Below are positions 17,255 to 27,800 of a stretch of DNA of 38,168 bases, one piece after another. The stretch spans positions 218,979-257,146 of the forward strand of contig NZ_MUFC01000003.1 of the NCBI RefSeq assembly GCF_001995985.1, given 5' to 3'. Numbering within the stretch: the first letter of the stretch is position 1; every line of letters starts with the position of its first letter. Origin of the DNA: Salinivibrio sharmensis (lineage in GTDB: Bacteria > Pseudomonadota > Gammaproteobacteria > Enterobacterales > Vibrionaceae). Below the pieces are notes generated by a model. It made no database searches and was not told the DNA's origin. It saw only the letters and a list, made by a program, of their open reading frames with translations. Position numbers and translations under genes: made by a program.

Positions 17255-17719
17255 TTAACGTAACCGAGGGTACGCTTTATCCAAGACGCCATTAACAAAC
17301 TTATGGCTGTCTTCTGCGCCAAAGCGTTTGGCCAGTTCAACGGCCTCATTGATAACCACTTTGTAGGGGACATCGTCGCACTTAATCAGCTCATACATCG
17401 CAAGACGCAGTAAGGCATGCTCCATATCATCTAAGTCCTGCAAAGGACGTGACAAGTATGGGCGCATCTTACTATCAAGCTCTTGATGGCTAAGCGCAAC
17501 ACCGCTAAACAGATTACGAAAGTAAGCAACATCTGTTTCTGGTTCACGTAGAAGCGGCTCGGTTTTCTGATGCTCGTCTTCTTCTTCGTATTTATCTGCG
17601 GCGAGGAATGCTGCTTCAATATCAGCGACATTGCCTTGCGCCAGTTGCCATGAATAGATGGCTTGCAATGCAAATTGGCGTGCATTACGTCGTGCGGCTG
17701 GTTTCACTTTAACCCCCAT
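17255..17719 (-). CDS. nusB: transcription antitermination factor NusB
   Basis: NusB binds boxA RNA together with NusE (S10) to build antitermination complexes on rRNA operons. It begins [20 protein letters not shown], with the conserved arginine-rich [16 protein letters not shown] first helix. The C-terminal half has the family blocks [20 protein letters not shown] and [20 protein letters not shown], closing [12 protein letters not shown]. Its 154 residues are typical. The ATG directly follows the ribH stop codon with no gap, suggesting coupled translation. A ribH-nusB pair is common among proteobacteria. Confidence 0.97.
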   Translation of the reverse strand: MGVKVKPAARRNARQFALQAIYSWQLAQGNVADIEAAFLAADKYEEEDEHQKTEPLLREPETDVAYFRNLFSGVALSHQELDSKMRPYLSRPLQDLDDMEHALLRLAMYELIKCDDVPYKVVINEAVELAKRFGAEDSHKFVNGVLDKAYPRLR

Positions 17720-18190
17720 TTAGGATTCAATTTGGGACAGAACATTCACCATCTCAAGCGCGCTCAGTGCAGCCTCTGCCCCTTTGTTACCAGCCTTGGT
17801 ACCTGCGCGTTCGATCGCTTGCTCAATGGTGTCTACCGTCAGCACACCAAATGCAACTGGGGTTTCAAACTCCAGTGCAACTTGTGCCAACCCTTTATTA
17901 CATTCTCCGGCGACATAGTCAAAATGCGGCGTACCACCACGGATCACCGATCCAAGTGCCACGATCGCGTCATAGCGACCACTCTTAGCGAGCTTTTGGG
18001 TCACCACAGGCAGCTCGTAGGCACCTGGGCAACGCACCACGGTGATATTATCGTCGTTGACTTGGCCTTGGCGCTTCAGTGCGTCAACCGCACCATCCAG
18101 CAAACTCTCGTTGATAAAGCTATTAAAGCGAGAGATAACAATAGCAACCTGCGCGTTGGGCGCGGCAAATGCCCCTTCGATTACGTTCAT
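17720..18190 (-). CDS. ribH: 6,7-dimethyl-8-ribityllumazine synthase
   Basis: RibH condenses 5-amino-6-ribitylaminouracil with dihydroxybutanone phosphate to the lumazine precursor of riboflavin. The sequence shows [20 protein letters not shown] (substrate loop), [11 protein letters not shown], and [14 protein letters not shown] with His89 as the likely acid-base catalyst. Its 156 residues are those of the icosahedral class. An AGGAAGG site precedes the ATG. It is separated from ribBA by 121 bases containing a hairpin, unlike the tight spacing elsewhere in this operon. Confidence 0.97.
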   Translation of the reverse strand: MNVIEGAFAAPNAQVAIVISRFNSFINESLLDGAVDALKRQGQVNDDNITVVRCPGAYELPVVTQKLAKSGRYDAIVALGSVIRGGTPHFDYVAGECNKGLAQVALEFETPVAFGVLTVDTIEQAIERAGTKAGNKGAEAALSALEMVNVLSQIES

Positions 18191-18246
18191 GAGCCTTCCT
18201 GTGACTTGCTTTCCGGAATGAGAAACCGCGCGATTCTACCACACTT

Positions 18247-18282
18247 TTATCCAATGGCACCATGTTCCGTACCAGTGGATAA
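18247..18282. repeat. inverted repeat in the ribBA-ribH gap
   Basis: TTATCCA and TGGATAA pair over seven bases and the stem continues with TGG/CCA after one mismatch, closing a 14-base loop. No T run follows, so it is unlikely to be a full terminator. It may mark an RNA-processing or attenuation point before ribH. Confidence 0.5.
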
Positions 18283-18311
18283 TGGGGCCTATCGCGCGTC
18301 GTTGTTATACG

Positions 18312-19421
18312 TTATTCGGTGACGTACTCCACCACGTTCAGGCCAAAGCCAGACAAAGCATGATAGCGCTTGGTGGATGAAGACAGTAGGCGCATTTGTT
18401 TAACGCCAAGATCCGCCAGAATCTGCGAGCCAATCCCCACTCGGCGAGAGGTCCCTTGCCACTTGGCTCCTGCCGGTTTCTCACCTTTATCTTGCGCTTC
18501 AAACGCTTTTACCTTGTTAATGATAGAGGCCGGTGACTCTTCTTTACCCAGGATCACCAACACCCCCCCTTCATCGCTAATCCTCTGCATCGCACGGCTC
18601 AGACTCCAACTGCGCTCAGCGGTGCGGTCAGACTGGAGTACATCGGTAAAGGTATCTTGCAGATGAACACGAACCAGGGTTGGATCAGCAGTGACTTCGC
18701 CTTTGCACATCGCATAATGGATTTGATCATCGATAGTGTCACGGTAGGTCACCAAATCAAATTCGCCAAACTCCGTCGGCAGTTTACAAGACGCCACCCG
18801 CTCGATGGTGGTCTCGTTGAGGTTACGGTATTCAATCAAATCGGCAATGGTGCCCAGCTTGATGCCGTGCTTGTCACAGAACACTTCCAAGTCAGGGCGA
18901 CGTGCCATGGTGCCGTCTTCATTCAAGATCTCAACAATTACAGATGCCGGACTAAAGCCGCCTAAACGGGCCAAGTCACATCCCGCTTCGGTGTGCCCTG
19001 CGCGGGTGAGCACCCCTCCTTCTTGCGCCATCAAGGGGAACACGTGACCTGGCTGAACCAAATCAGCGGCCTTGGCATCTGCAGCAACCGCCGCTTGAAC
19101 AGTCCGAGCACGGTCAGCCGCTGATATGCCAGTGGTCACCCCTTCAGCCGCTTCAATCGATACGGTGAAGGCGGTAGAGAACTGAGCGTTATTGTCGGAC
19201 ACCATCAAGGGTAGTCCAAGCTGCTGGCAGCGCTGTTGAGTCAGCGTCAAACAAATCAACCCTCGACCATGGGTGGCCATAAAATTGATCGCTTCTGGGG
19301 TTACTGCCTCTGCCGCGATGATCAAATCACCTTCATTCTCGCGATCTTCGTCATCCATCAACACCACCATTTTGCCTTGGCGGATATCGTCAATGATTTC
19401 TTGAGCGCTACTAATTGCCAT
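18312..19421 (-). CDS. ribBA: 3,4-dihydroxy-2-butanone-4-phosphate synthase with degenerate GTP cyclohydrolase II-like domain (RibBA/RibBX type)
   Basis: Residues about 1-203 are the RibB domain, which turns ribulose 5-phosphate into dihydroxybutanone phosphate and formate. The metal- and substrate-binding loop [13 protein letters not shown] (22-34) and [13 protein letters not shown] (141-153) are intact. Residues about 205-369 align with the RibA fold ([35 protein letters not shown]). The cysteine zinc ligands normally found after RVH are absent: the stretch 251-280 contains no cysteine. The second domain is therefore unlikely to act as a GTP cyclohydrolase, as described for RibBX proteins in other gamma-proteobacteria. 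A separate ribA elsewhere would be needed. AAGGA precedes the ATG. It lies 10 bases after ribE. Confidence 0.9.
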   Translation of the reverse strand: MAISSAQEIIDDIRQGKMVVLMDDEDRENEGDLIIAAEAVTPEAINFMATHGRGLICLTLTQQRCQQLGLPLMVSDNNAQFSTAFTVSIEAAEGVTTGISAADRARTVQAAVAADAKAADLVQPGHVFPLMAQEGGVLTRAGHTEAGCDLARLGGFSPASVIVEILNEDGTMARRPDLEVFCDKHGIKLGTIADLIEYRNLNETTIERVASCKLPTEFGEFDLVTYRDTIDDQIHYAMCKGEVTADPTLVRVHLQDTFTDVLQSDRTAERSWSLSRAMQRISDEGGVLVILGKEESPASIINKVKAFEAQDKGEKPAGAKWQGTSRRVGIGSQILADLGVKQMRLLSSSTKRYHALSGFGLNVVEYVTE

Positions 19422-19431
19422 CTTGGAGTCC

Positions 19432-20094
19432 TTATTTCAAAAAGCCGGAACGGGCCAATGTGTCTAGACTGACACCCGTTGATTGTGTCGGTTCAGCGGC
19501 CTTGTCACCGAGCATCAATCGCTCAAGGTAACGGGCAATGACATCGACTTCGATGTTTACCTTGCGCCCAGGCGCAAAGTGCTGAATAGTGGTTTGCTGA
19601 GCGGTGTGCGGCACGATGGTGAGTTTGATGTTGCTGCCATTCACCTCGTTCACCGTCAAACTGATACCATCCACCGTGATAGAGCCTTTCAATGCCACAT
19701 ACTTGGCGAGTTCAGACGGCAACGCAATCCAATACTCCCAGGCGCGACCCGTTTGACTGACTGATGTCACTTCCCCCAGACCATCAACATGGCCGGAAAC
19801 CATATGGCCGCCAAAACGGGTGGTCGGTAGCATGGCCTTCTCAAGATTAACACGGTCACCGACAGACAGAGCGCCAAGCGATGAGCGGGCTAATGTTTCT
19901 GATGACACATCGGCGCTGTAGCCCGTCGCACTTAACGCCACCACAGTTAAACACACCCCATTAGTGGCGATACTGTCACCCAGTTTGACGTCGGCGAGAT
20001 CAAGCTCGCCACTGTCGATGGTCAGCGTCACATCTTGCCCGCGGCGGGTAAGTGTTTGCACGCGTCCTATGGATTCGATTATTCCAGTAAACAT
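19432..20094 (-). CDS. ribE: riboflavin synthase, alpha chain
   Basis: This enzyme dismutates two lumazine molecules to riboflavin and the ribityl pyrimidine. The start [19 protein letters not shown] is diagnostic. Two homologous lumazine-binding halves are evident: residues about 1-96 ([33 protein letters not shown]) and 97-200 ([47 protein letters not shown]). Its 220 residues are normal. It lies 5 bases after ribD and 10 bases before ribBA. In E. coli naming this function is called ribC or ribE. Confidence 0.96.
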   Translation of the reverse strand: MFTGIIESIGRVQTLTRRGQDVTLTIDSGELDLADVKLGDSIATNGVCLTVVALSATGYSADVSSETLARSSLGALSVGDRVNLEKAMLPTTRFGGHMVSGHVDGLGEVTSVSQTGRAWEYWIALPSELAKYVALKGSITVDGISLTVNEVNGSNIKLTIVPHTAQQTTIQHFAPGRKVNIEVDVIARYLERLMLGDKAAEPTQSTGVSLDTLARSGFLK

Positions 20095-20099
20095 CGTCT

Positions 20100-21230
20100 T
20101 TAATACTCTTGCGTGGTCACAGCATGCTCAGAGAGCATGGCGGTTAAGCGAACATCGTCACCGATCACCTTCACCTGATTAAACTGGAAACGCGGTGCAT
20201 CGTCCATCCGTTGCATCCCATCCAAAGCAACCAAGGGACGACTATCGCCCCCTAACAACATTGGCGCTTGGTAAACGATCAGCTCATCGACTAACGATTC
20301 GGTGAGTAACTGAGCTGCCAGCCTCGCGCCCGCTTCTACCCATATTTTGTCAATATCATGCTCGGTCAGTGCTCGCAGAATGGCAGACAATGACGCACCT
20401 GGCATCACCCACTCTTGAACGTTATCCGGCCACACCTTATCACTCGGTGTATCAACAATACGGATGACATCACCCTTTAGCTGATAGACAGTCGCATCAG
20501 GAGAGGTTTTATTGTCTTTATCCAAAATCACTCGTGTGGGCTGACGCAAGTATGGCTGCGGGTAGGTATCGAGGATGTCATCAGGAAGCTGGCCACTGCG
20601 AATATTCAGGCTAGGGTCATCGGCAAGCACCGTGGCACTGGTTGATAAAATGGCGCTGGCTTGCGCGCGATATACCTGCACGTCCGCGCGCGCGGGCTCT
20701 CCGGTGATCCACTTGCTGTGCCCATTCGCCAATGCCGTGCGCCCATCAAGGCTTCCCGCCAATTTGAGCTGCACATACGGCATTTTAGTTTGCATGCGTT
20801 TGATAAAACCAGGGTTCAGCGCTTTTGCCTGTTCAGCCATCACGCCCACAACCACCTCAATGCCGGCTTTTTGTAACCGTGCGATACCACGTCCAGCTAC
20901 TTGCGGGTTTGGGTCTTGCATCGCGCACACGACGCGGTTGACGTTGGCAGCTATCAGGGCATCACAACATGGCGGCGTGCGACCATAATGAGAACAAGGC
21001 TCTAAGGTGACATAAGCCGTTGCGCCTTGTGCGCGTTCCCCCGCGGCTTTTAAGGCATGTACTTCGGCATGTGGACCGCCGGGGGCAATATGAAATCCTT
21101 CACCAACTACTTCATCGCCCTGTGCAATCACACAACCGACATTGGGGTTCGGGGTTGTAGTAAAGCGCCCTTGAGCCGCCAGCGCGAGTGCTCGCGCCAT
21201 CATTTGTTTATCGCGTTCGCTTTGACTCAT
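20100..21230 (-). CDS. ribD: bifunctional pyrimidine deaminase/reductase RibD
   Basis: RibD carries out the deamination and the reduction that follow GTP ring opening in riboflavin synthesis. The N-terminal deaminase domain (about residues 1-145) has the zinc site His54-Ala-Glu56 and Cys79/Cys88 in [12 protein letters not shown]. The reductase domain (about 147-370) begins [17 protein letters not shown] and includes [19 protein letters not shown] and the phosphate-binding [16 protein letters not shown]. The 376-residue length is standard. Its ATG overlaps the nrdR stop by ATGA, so translation is coupled. Confidence 0.96.
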   Translation of the reverse strand: MSQSERDKQMMARALALAAQGRFTTTPNPNVGCVIAQGDEVVGEGFHIAPGGPHAEVHALKAAGERAQGATAYVTLEPCSHYGRTPPCCDALIAANVNRVVCAMQDPNPQVAGRGIARLQKAGIEVVVGVMAEQAKALNPGFIKRMQTKMPYVQLKLAGSLDGRTALANGHSKWITGEPARADVQVYRAQASAILSTSATVLADDPSLNIRSGQLPDDILDTYPQPYLRQPTRVILDKDNKTSPDATVYQLKGDVIRIVDTPSDKVWPDNVQEWVMPGASLSAILRALTEHDIDKIWVEAGARLAAQLLTESLVDELIVYQAPMLLGGDSRPLVALDGMQRMDDAPRFQFNQVKVIGDDVRLTAMLSEHAVTTQEY

Positions 21231-21676
21231 TTTTGCAACCGTGCGATCTCTTCGCCAAACTCTCGAATGTCCTCAAAGCTGTGATACACAGAGGCAAAGC
21301 GGATATATGCCACCTTATCGAGCTCTTTAAGCGCCTCCATCACCAAGTTCCCCACCATGGCAGAGCCAATCTCGCGCTCTCCGGTGGCACGCAAACGTGA
21401 CTTTATACTGTTGATCGCTTTTTCAATGTCATCCGCGCTCACTGGGCGCTTTTCTAACGCGCGTTGAATGCCGCCACGCAGTTTTTCTTCGTCAAACGGT
21501 TCTCGGTTGCCGTTGGTCTTAATCACCCGTGGCATCACTAATTCCGCCGTTTCGAACGTGGTATAACGCTCTGCGCACGCCAGGCACTGGCGGCGACGGC
21601 GAACTTGGTGACCATCAGCCACAAGACGAGAATCGATCACTTTGGTGTCGGTAGCACCACAGAATGGACAGTGCAT
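21227..21676 (-). CDS. nrdR: transcriptional repressor NrdR
   Basis: NrdR represses ribonucleotide reductase genes when dATP is high. The N-terminus is a zinc ribbon ([17 protein letters not shown], then [12 protein letters not shown]), and residues about 49-139 form the ATP-cone domain ([20 protein letters not shown]). Its 149 residues are exact family size. GAGGAGG lies eight bases before the ATG. It is the first gene of the nrdR-ribD-ribE-ribBA-ribH-nusB run, an arrangement common in gamma-proteobacteria. A TACACT element at 21706-21711 could be its -10 box, though the -35 is poor. No NrdR box was recognised in this window. Confidence 0.96.
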   Translation of the reverse strand: MHCPFCGATDTKVIDSRLVADGHQVRRRRQCLACAERYTTFETAELVMPRVIKTNGNREPFDEEKLRGGIQRALEKRPVSADDIEKAINSIKSRLRATGEREIGSAMVGNLVMEALKELDKVAYIRFASVYHSFEDIREFGEEIARLQK

Positions 21677-21799
21677 GAGTGTCGCCTCCTCAATATCGTC
21701 TTGCTAGTGTAACCGATTTGTAGCGATGAAAAAGCCTATTGAAGAGGACTTTATGGTGGTTTTGTGTGCTAAATAAAGCCAGTGAGGCACATCGTGTCG

Positions 21800-21831
21800 A
21801 TAAAAACAAAAAAGACGCCCGAAGGCGCCTT
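21800..21831 (-). terminator. terminator after glyA
   Basis: On the minus strand AAGGCGCC, loop TTCG and GGCGTCTT form an 8-bp stem with one mismatch, continuing into TTTTGTTTTTA. The TTCG tetraloop is typical of strong intrinsic terminators. Confidence 0.85.
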
Positions 21832-21858
21832 ATAGCCTATTCATTTTCGTGCCAATAA

Positions 21859-23109
21859 TTAGGCATACACCGGCAGGCGACGGCAAATCGCTTGGACTTT
21901 TTCTTTGGTCTCGGCAATCACTTGCTCATTGTCGATATTATCCAAGACATCACACATCCAATGCGCAAGCTGCTCGGCGTCTTGCTCGGTAAAGCCACGA
22001 CGCGTAATCGCAGGGGTGCCCACACGAATACCTGAGGTGACAAACGGGCTACGTGGGTCATTCGGCACACTGTTTTTGTTCACAGTGATGTTAGCCGCGC
22101 CCAGTGCTGCGTCTGCTTCTTTTCCGGTAATGTCTTTATCGATAAGGTCAACCAGTAACAAATGATTATCGGTTGAGCCTGATACTATTTTGTAGCCGCG
22201 AGCTTGGAAGCCTTTGACCATCGCGCGAGCATTATCAATCACGCGCGCTTGGTAGGCCTTAAACTCAGGCTCCATCGCTTCTTTAAACGCCACGGCTTTA
22301 CCTGCAATCACATGCATCAATGGGCCACCTTGACCACCTGGGAACACCGCGGAGTTGAGCTTTTTATAAAGGTCTTCACCGGCATTCGACAAGATCAAAC
22401 CACCGCGAGGGCCCGCCAGGGTTTTGTGGGTGGTGGTGGTCACCACATGCGCGTGTGGCAGTGGGTCTGGATATACGCCTGCCGCAATCAGACCTGCGAC
22501 GTGCGCCATATCCACCAACAGCCATGCACCGACTTTATCAGCGATTTCACGCATGCGCTTCCAATCCACCAATTGCGAATAGGCAGAGAAACCACCAATG
22601 ATCATTTTCGGCTTGTGTTCCAGCGCGAGCTGTTCCATTTGCTCGTAATCAATCTTACCCGCTTCATCAATGCCGTACGCAACTACTTCATAGTGTTTGC
22701 CTGAAAAGTTGACCGGAGAGCCATGGGTTAAATGACCACCATGCGCCAAGCTCATGCCCAAAACCTTATCGCCTGGGTTTAGCAGCGCCATATACACAGC
22801 ACTGTTAGCTTGTGAGCCAGAGTGAGGTTGCACGTTGGCATATTCACAACCAAACAATTCACACGCACGCTCAATCGCGAGAGCTTCCGCTTTGTCTACG
22901 TACTCACAGCCACCGTAATAACGCTTACCTGGATAGCCTTCCGCATACTTGTTGGTCAGTTGAGAGCCTTGCGCTTCCATCACGCGTGGGCTGGTGTAGT
23001 TTTCTGATGCGATCAGCTCAATGTGTTCTTCCTGACGAGCCGTTTCTTCTTCAATGGCGGCGAACAGGGCGGGATCGTAATCCGCGATATTCATGTCACG
23101 CTTTAGCAT
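21859..23109 (-). CDS. glyA: serine hydroxymethyltransferase GlyA
   Basis: GlyA interconverts serine and glycine, giving 5,10-methylenetetrahydrofolate for purine, thymidylate and methionine synthesis. The PLP-binding Lys229 lies in [36 protein letters not shown] and [12 protein letters not shown] are substrate and folate motifs. I start at the ATG at 23109 ([12 protein letters not shown]), behind CAGGAGAG and matching relatives; the frame is open 7 codons further upstream. The 416-residue length is standard. The gene stands alone, with its own terminator and a PurR operator-like site in its long upstream region. Confidence 0.96.
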   Translation of the reverse strand: MLKRDMNIADYDPALFAAIEEETARQEEHIELIASENYTSPRVMEAQGSQLTNKYAEGYPGKRYYGGCEYVDKAEALAIERACELFGCEYANVQPHSGSQANSAVYMALLNPGDKVLGMSLAHGGHLTHGSPVNFSGKHYEVVAYGIDEAGKIDYEQMEQLALEHKPKMIIGGFSAYSQLVDWKRMREIADKVGAWLLVDMAHVAGLIAAGVYPDPLPHAHVVTTTTHKTLAGPRGGLILSNAGEDLYKKLNSAVFPGGQGGPLMHVIAGKAVAFKEAMEPEFKAYQARVIDNARAMVKGFQARGYKIVSGSTDNHLLLVDLIDKDITGKEADAALGAANITVNKNSVPNDPRSPFVTSGIRVGTPAITRRGFTEQDAEQLAHWMCDVLDNIDNEQVIAETKEKVQAICRRLPVYA

Positions 23110-23218
23110 TTGTCTCTCCTGACTTAACATTGGCGGGCAATAACCCCAAAAGCGAACGCTAGGGCGCTTTCAACTCCCCTAGCAAAAAACGAGTGCTGGT
23201 GTGATGGCTGAGCTCACC

Positions 23219-23267
23219 CCTTGGCTTAGTCGCCTTAACATGACAAATCAAAGCGATTAAGCCAAGG
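23219..23267. repeat. 15-bp inverted repeat in the glyA leader
   Basis: CCTTGGCTTAGTCGC pairs with GCGATTAAGCCAAGG around a 19-base loop. All 15 positions pair if read on the plus strand (one G-U); on the minus strand that position is a C-A mismatch. It lies near the expected 5' end of the glyA transcript, 110 bases before the start codon. Confidence 0.7.
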
Positions 23268-23291
23268 AAAATTATTCATTTCAGCCGCCTT

Positions 23292-23307
23292 GCGCAAACG
23301 TTTTCGT
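23292..23307. promoter_or_regulatory. PurR operator-like site upstream of glyA
   Basis: GCGCAAACGTTTTCGT differs from the PurR consensus ACGCAAACGTTTTCGT only at the first base. It lies 183 bases upstream of the glyA ATG, overlapping a possible -35 element (TTGCGC on the minus strand, AATAAT 15 bases on). E. coli glyA is PurR-regulated, so the role fits. Confidence 0.85.
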
Positions 23308-23547
23308 TACCACCCTGACTGCGTTTGCCATTCTACAAAAAATCCAACCTATCAGGTAGCCTGCGTCACAATTTTTTATTGCGCACGTCGATGATGGTAG
23401 AGCATCAACGAACATGGTCGGTGTAAAGGTTTTACAGCTAAGTATCATAATACTGACATTCTGCATTCAAGTGATTTACCTCATCGGCTTTCTCTTGGTC
23501 CTAATTGGCGATAAAATCCGCGCCCGATTATCCCATTAACTTTTTTA

Positions 23548-23579
23548 CCGCCAGCCCGCTGGGTTTTGGCGGACTTTTT
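23548..23579 (+). terminator. intrinsic terminator in the leader of the YitT-family gene
   Basis: CCGCCA pairs with TGGCGG, with an inner CCC/GGG stem, followed by ACTTTTTG. No gene on the plus strand ends before it. It is either an attenuator in the leader of the gene at 23631 or the end of a small RNA. Confidence 0.75.
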
Positions 23580-23630
23580 GTTGTTATCACGTTTTAGTTG
23601 TTGTCACGCTAACAAGTAGGGAGAAGCCGT

Positions 23631-24248
23631 GTGAGTCAGTATCAACACAGCTTTAAAGAAGACATTATTGCTATCGCCTCAGGCGCGTTTTTAGTCGCCC
23701 AAGGGGTGTTTTTTTTGCAACAAGCCGGACTTTTAACCGGGGGGACCACAGGTCTTGCCTTGTTGGTCAGCCAGTTTACAGACCTATCGTTCGGTACTTT
23801 GTATTTTCTGTGTAATTGCCCGTTTTATTTAATGGCTTGGTTTCGTATGAGCCCACGCTTTGCTGTGCGCAGCTTACTCGCCGGTGGCGCGGTGTCCGTG
23901 ATGGCCGACCATATTGCCTATTTCTTCGAAATTACCTGGCTGGCACCTGCATACTGTGCCGTCATTGGGGGTTTGCTGATGGGCGTCGGCATGTTGATGA
24001 TCTTCCGTCACAACGCCAGCTTGGGTGGCTTTAACGTGCTGGTGCTCTATTGCCAGGACAAGTTTGGGATCTCGGCAGGAAAGCTACAAATGGGCATCGA
24101 CTGCACCATCCTGGCGTTATCTTTCTTCCTCATCGATTTAAACCTGCTGATGTGGTCGGTGGTTGGCGCGATCGTACTCAACTTAGTTTTGGCGATGAAC
24201 CACAAACCAGGGCGCTATCAGGCGCATCCTGCTAACCCCGGCGCTTAA
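23631..24248 (+). CDS. YitT family integral membrane protein
   Basis: The 205-residue protein is a predicted inner-membrane protein with five or six hydrophobic segments (near residues 13-30, 48-68, 80-96, 106-126, 150-168 and 172-190). Motifs such as LLTGGTTGLALLVSQ, GTLYFLCNCPFYLMAW and FRHNASLGGFNVLVLYCQDK identify the YitT/DUF161-type family, whose substrate is unknown. The start is a GTG at 23631 preceded by AGGGAG at good spacing. The C-terminus is cytoplasmic-looking and Pro/His-rich, lacking the soluble DUF2179 domain of longer YitT proteins. A terminator hairpin in its leader hints at regulated expression. Family is fairly sure; function is not. Confidence 0.85.
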   Translation: MSQYQHSFKEDIIAIASGAFLVAQGVFFLQQAGLLTGGTTGLALLVSQFTDLSFGTLYFLCNCPFYLMAWFRMSPRFAVRSLLAGGAVSVMADHIAYFFEITWLAPAYCAVIGGLLMGVGMLMIFRHNASLGGFNVLVLYCQDKFGISAGKLQMGIDCTILALSFFLIDLNLLMWSVVGAIVLNLVLAMNHKPGRYQAHPANPGA

Positions 24249-24294
24249 GCGACCTCTCAACGCCAATCAATCCGACAACACGGCGCAAAACAAC

Positions 24295-24321
24295 AAAGCC
24301 AAGCATGATGCTTGGCTTTTT
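24295..24321. terminator. bidirectional terminator between the YitT-family gene and glnB
   Basis: AAGCCAAGCAT and ATGCTTGGCTT form an 11-bp stem around one central base, with A residues before and five T residues after. It can serve the YitT-family gene on the plus strand and, with a weaker U tract, glnB on the minus strand. Confidence 0.85.
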
Positions 24322-24352
24322 GCTACTGCTCGTATTCGCTTATCGCGCGTGA

Positions 24353-24739
<387 letters not shown>

Positions 24740-24796
24740 TTAGCTGAAATTGTATCGCAGCATGATAAAAAATCATCTATCGATTCACACAGAATA

Positions 24797-24823
24797 CAAA
24801 AAAGCCGCCAATCGATGGCGGCT
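24797..24823 (-). terminator. terminator after purL
   Basis: On the minus strand AGCCGCCA and TGGCGGCT pair around a five-base loop, then TTTTGTATT. It begins 18 bases after the purL stop. Confidence 0.85.
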
Positions 24824-24840
24824 GATATCTTATTTCGCGG

Positions 24841-27800
24841 TTAACCTAGGGCCACTCGCGCGTTGCGGAACATGCGCATCCACGCACTGTCTTCGCCCCA
24901 ATCATCGGGGTGCCAAGAGTTGGCAACGGTACGGAATACCCGCTCAGGGTGCGGCATCATAATGGTGACGCGGCCCGACTCTGTGGTCAGCGCGGTAATG
25001 CCATTTGGTGAGCCATTTGGATTGGCCGGATACGCTTGTGTTGGCTGGCCGTGATTATCGGTGTAACGCAGCGCCACTGTGCCTGACGCCTCAATGGCCG
25101 CCAGATGTTCTGCATCACGCACCTCAACACGTCCCTCACCATGCGATACCGCAATGGGCATCCGTGACCCCGCCATCCCAGCAAAGAAGGCGGATGGGCT
25201 TGATTGCACTTCCACCATGCTAAAGCGCGCTTCAAAGCGCTCCGACTCATTACGAACAAATCGTGGCCAGTGTGCGGCGCCTGGGATCAGTTCATGCAGG
25301 TTCGATAGCATCTGGCAGCCATTACACACGCCAAGTGCCAAGGTGTCTTCACGCGTAAAGAAGGCACTGAATTGATCGTGCGCGCGGCTGTTAAACAGAA
25401 TTGATTTCGCCCAACCTTCACCGGCGCCCAACACGTCACCGTAAGAGAAACCGCCACAGGCCACCAGCCCTTGGAAACCGTCCAAACTGACGCGTCCTGA
25501 GAGAATGTCACTCATATGAACATCCACAGCGTTAAAGCCAGCGCGATCGAAGGCGGCAGCCATTTCGACATGCGAGTTCACGCCTTGCTCACGCAAAATA
25601 GCCATCGTCGGTTGTTGACCGGTAGCGATATATGGCGCAGCAATATCTTGGTGCACATCAAAGCTCAGACTGGCGTGCAACCCAGGATCGATCGCCTGTT
25701 TGGCGTCAAATTCTTGGCGAGCACAGTCCGGATTATCGCGACGCGCTTGCATCTGATAGGTGGTTTCAGCCCAAATCTGACGTAGATGCTGGCGACTGGC
25801 TTGATAGATAGGCGCCTCACCATGACGCAAGATAATCTCATCGCTATCGCTTAAGCCGCCAATCAAGTGACTACATGCGGTTAATTGATGTTCATCCAAC
25901 ACCGCATTAACACGCTCGAGATCTGACGCTGCCACTTGGATCACCGCGCCCAGTTCTTCGTTAAACAGTACCGACAAGGCATCGTCGCCTAAACGGGCGA
26001 TATCCACGTCAATACCGGTGTGACCGGCAAACGCCATTTCCGCCAAGGTGACGAACAGTCCGCCATCGGCTCGGTCGTGATACGCCAGTAGCTTTTGCTC
26101 TGCTACCAAGGTTTGCATCGCATTGAAAAAGCCTTTTAGGCGGGCACTGCTGGTGACATCGGCAGGCTTATCGCCCAATTGGTGGTAAACCTGAGCCAAC
26201 GCGGTTGCGCCCAGACGCTGCGCGCCTTCACCAAGATCAATCGCAATCAGCTGGCTATCACCTTTATCGGTACGCAGTTGTGGGGTCACGGTACGACGCA
26301 CATCTTCCACGCGGCCAAAGGCGGTGATAATCAGCGACATCGGCGCGGTGACGGTTTTGTTTTCACCGTCTTGCTGCCACTGGGTTTTCATCGACATCGA
26401 GTCTTTACCCACCGGAATGGTCAGTGACAGCTCAGGACACAACTCCTCGCCAACGGCTTTAACCGCTTCGTACAAGCCGGCGTCTTCGCCCGGATGACCT
26501 GCCGCGGACATCCAGTTCGCAGACAGTTTAATGTTAGTCAGGCTACCAATATCGGCACAGGCAATATTGGTGAGTGCTTCTCCCACCGCCATACGGGCAG
26601 AAGCAGCAAAGTCGAGCAAGGCCGCAGGCGTTCGCTCACCCATTGCCATCGCTTCGCCGTGATAACTGTCATAACTGGCCGCCGTCACCGCACAGTTAGC
26701 GACCGGTACCTGCCAAGGGCCGACCATTTGGTCACGCGCAACCAGTCCGGTCACCGAACGGTCACCGATGGTGATCAAGAAGGTTTTCTCCGCCACCGCC
26801 GGCAAGCGTAAAACACGCTCACAGGCTTGTGCCAGCTCAATGCCTTGGGTGTTAAGCGCAGCACTTGTTACTTGCTGACGCGTGACATCCCGGTGCATTT
26901 TGGGCGCTTTACCCAGCAGAATGTCCATCGGCATGTCGATAGGGGTATTGTCGAAGTGGCTGTCTTCAAGCGACAGATGACGCGCATCGGTGGCCTCACC
27001 AAGCACCGCGTACGGCGCCCGTTCACGCTCGCACAAGGCTTCAAAAAGCGCCATATTTTCCGGTTTAACCGCCAAGACATAACGCTCTTGCGACTCGTTA
27101 CACCAAATGGCGAGCGGGCTCATTCCCGGCTCATCATTAGGAATATCACGCAAGTTAAAGCGTCCACCACGGCCGCCATCATCGACCAGCTCTGGCATCG
27201 CATTGGACAGGCCACCCGCGCCCACATCATGGATAAAGGCAATCGGATTGTCGTCGCCAAGTTGCCAGCAACGATCAATCACTTCTTGGCAGCGACGCTC
27301 CATTTCTGGGTTCTCACGCTGTACCGAGGCAAAGTCTAAGTCTTCCGCCGACTGGCCGGATGCCATCGACGATGCTGCCCCGCCACCAAGGCCGATGTTC
27401 ATCGCCGGGCCACCTAACACAATCAGTTTGGCCCCCACATCAATCTCATCTTTTTGCACATGGCCGTCGCGGATGTTACCCATACCACCGGCGATCATGA
27501 TGGGTTTGTGATAGCCACGCACTTCCTCACCGGCATACGAGGTCACCCATTGCTCATAGGTACGGAAGTAGCCCAACAAGTTAGGGCGACCAAATTCGTT
27601 GTTAAACGCCGCGCCGCCTAACGGGCCTTCCAACATAATATCGAGCGCAGTGGCAATGCGCTCAGGCTTGCCATAATCGCGCTCCCACGGCTGAATAAAG
27701 CCGGGAATTTTGAGGTTAGAGACGGAAAAACCGACCAATCCTGCTTTGGGCTTGCCCCCGACACCGGTTGCCCCCTCGTCACGAATTTCACCGCCTGAGC

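Larger units (their letters stand above)
23110..23630. other. 521-base divergent region between glyA and the YitT-family gene
   Basis: No convincing gene lies here; one 61-codon minus-strand frame (23281-23466) crosses the glyA control region and has no ribosome binding site. The region holds the glyA leader with a 15-bp hairpin, a PurR-like operator, and on the plus strand an intrinsic terminator 52 bases before the YitT-family start. The part from 23310 to 23545 may be a regulated leader or a small RNA; no promoter there is strong enough to list. Confidence 0.6.

Noticed and set aside
21677-21858. Possible FMN riboswitch ahead of the rib operon
   Set aside because: The conserved RFN element sequences are absent, the operon begins with nrdR, and the only strong structure is the glyA terminator.
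23110-23290. Glycine riboswitch before glyA
   Set aside because: I could not find the paired glycine aptamer motifs; only simple hairpins are present.
23281-23466. 61-codon minus-strand ORF upstream of glyA
   Set aside because: It overlaps the PurR-like operator, has no ribosome binding site and no recognisable protein features.
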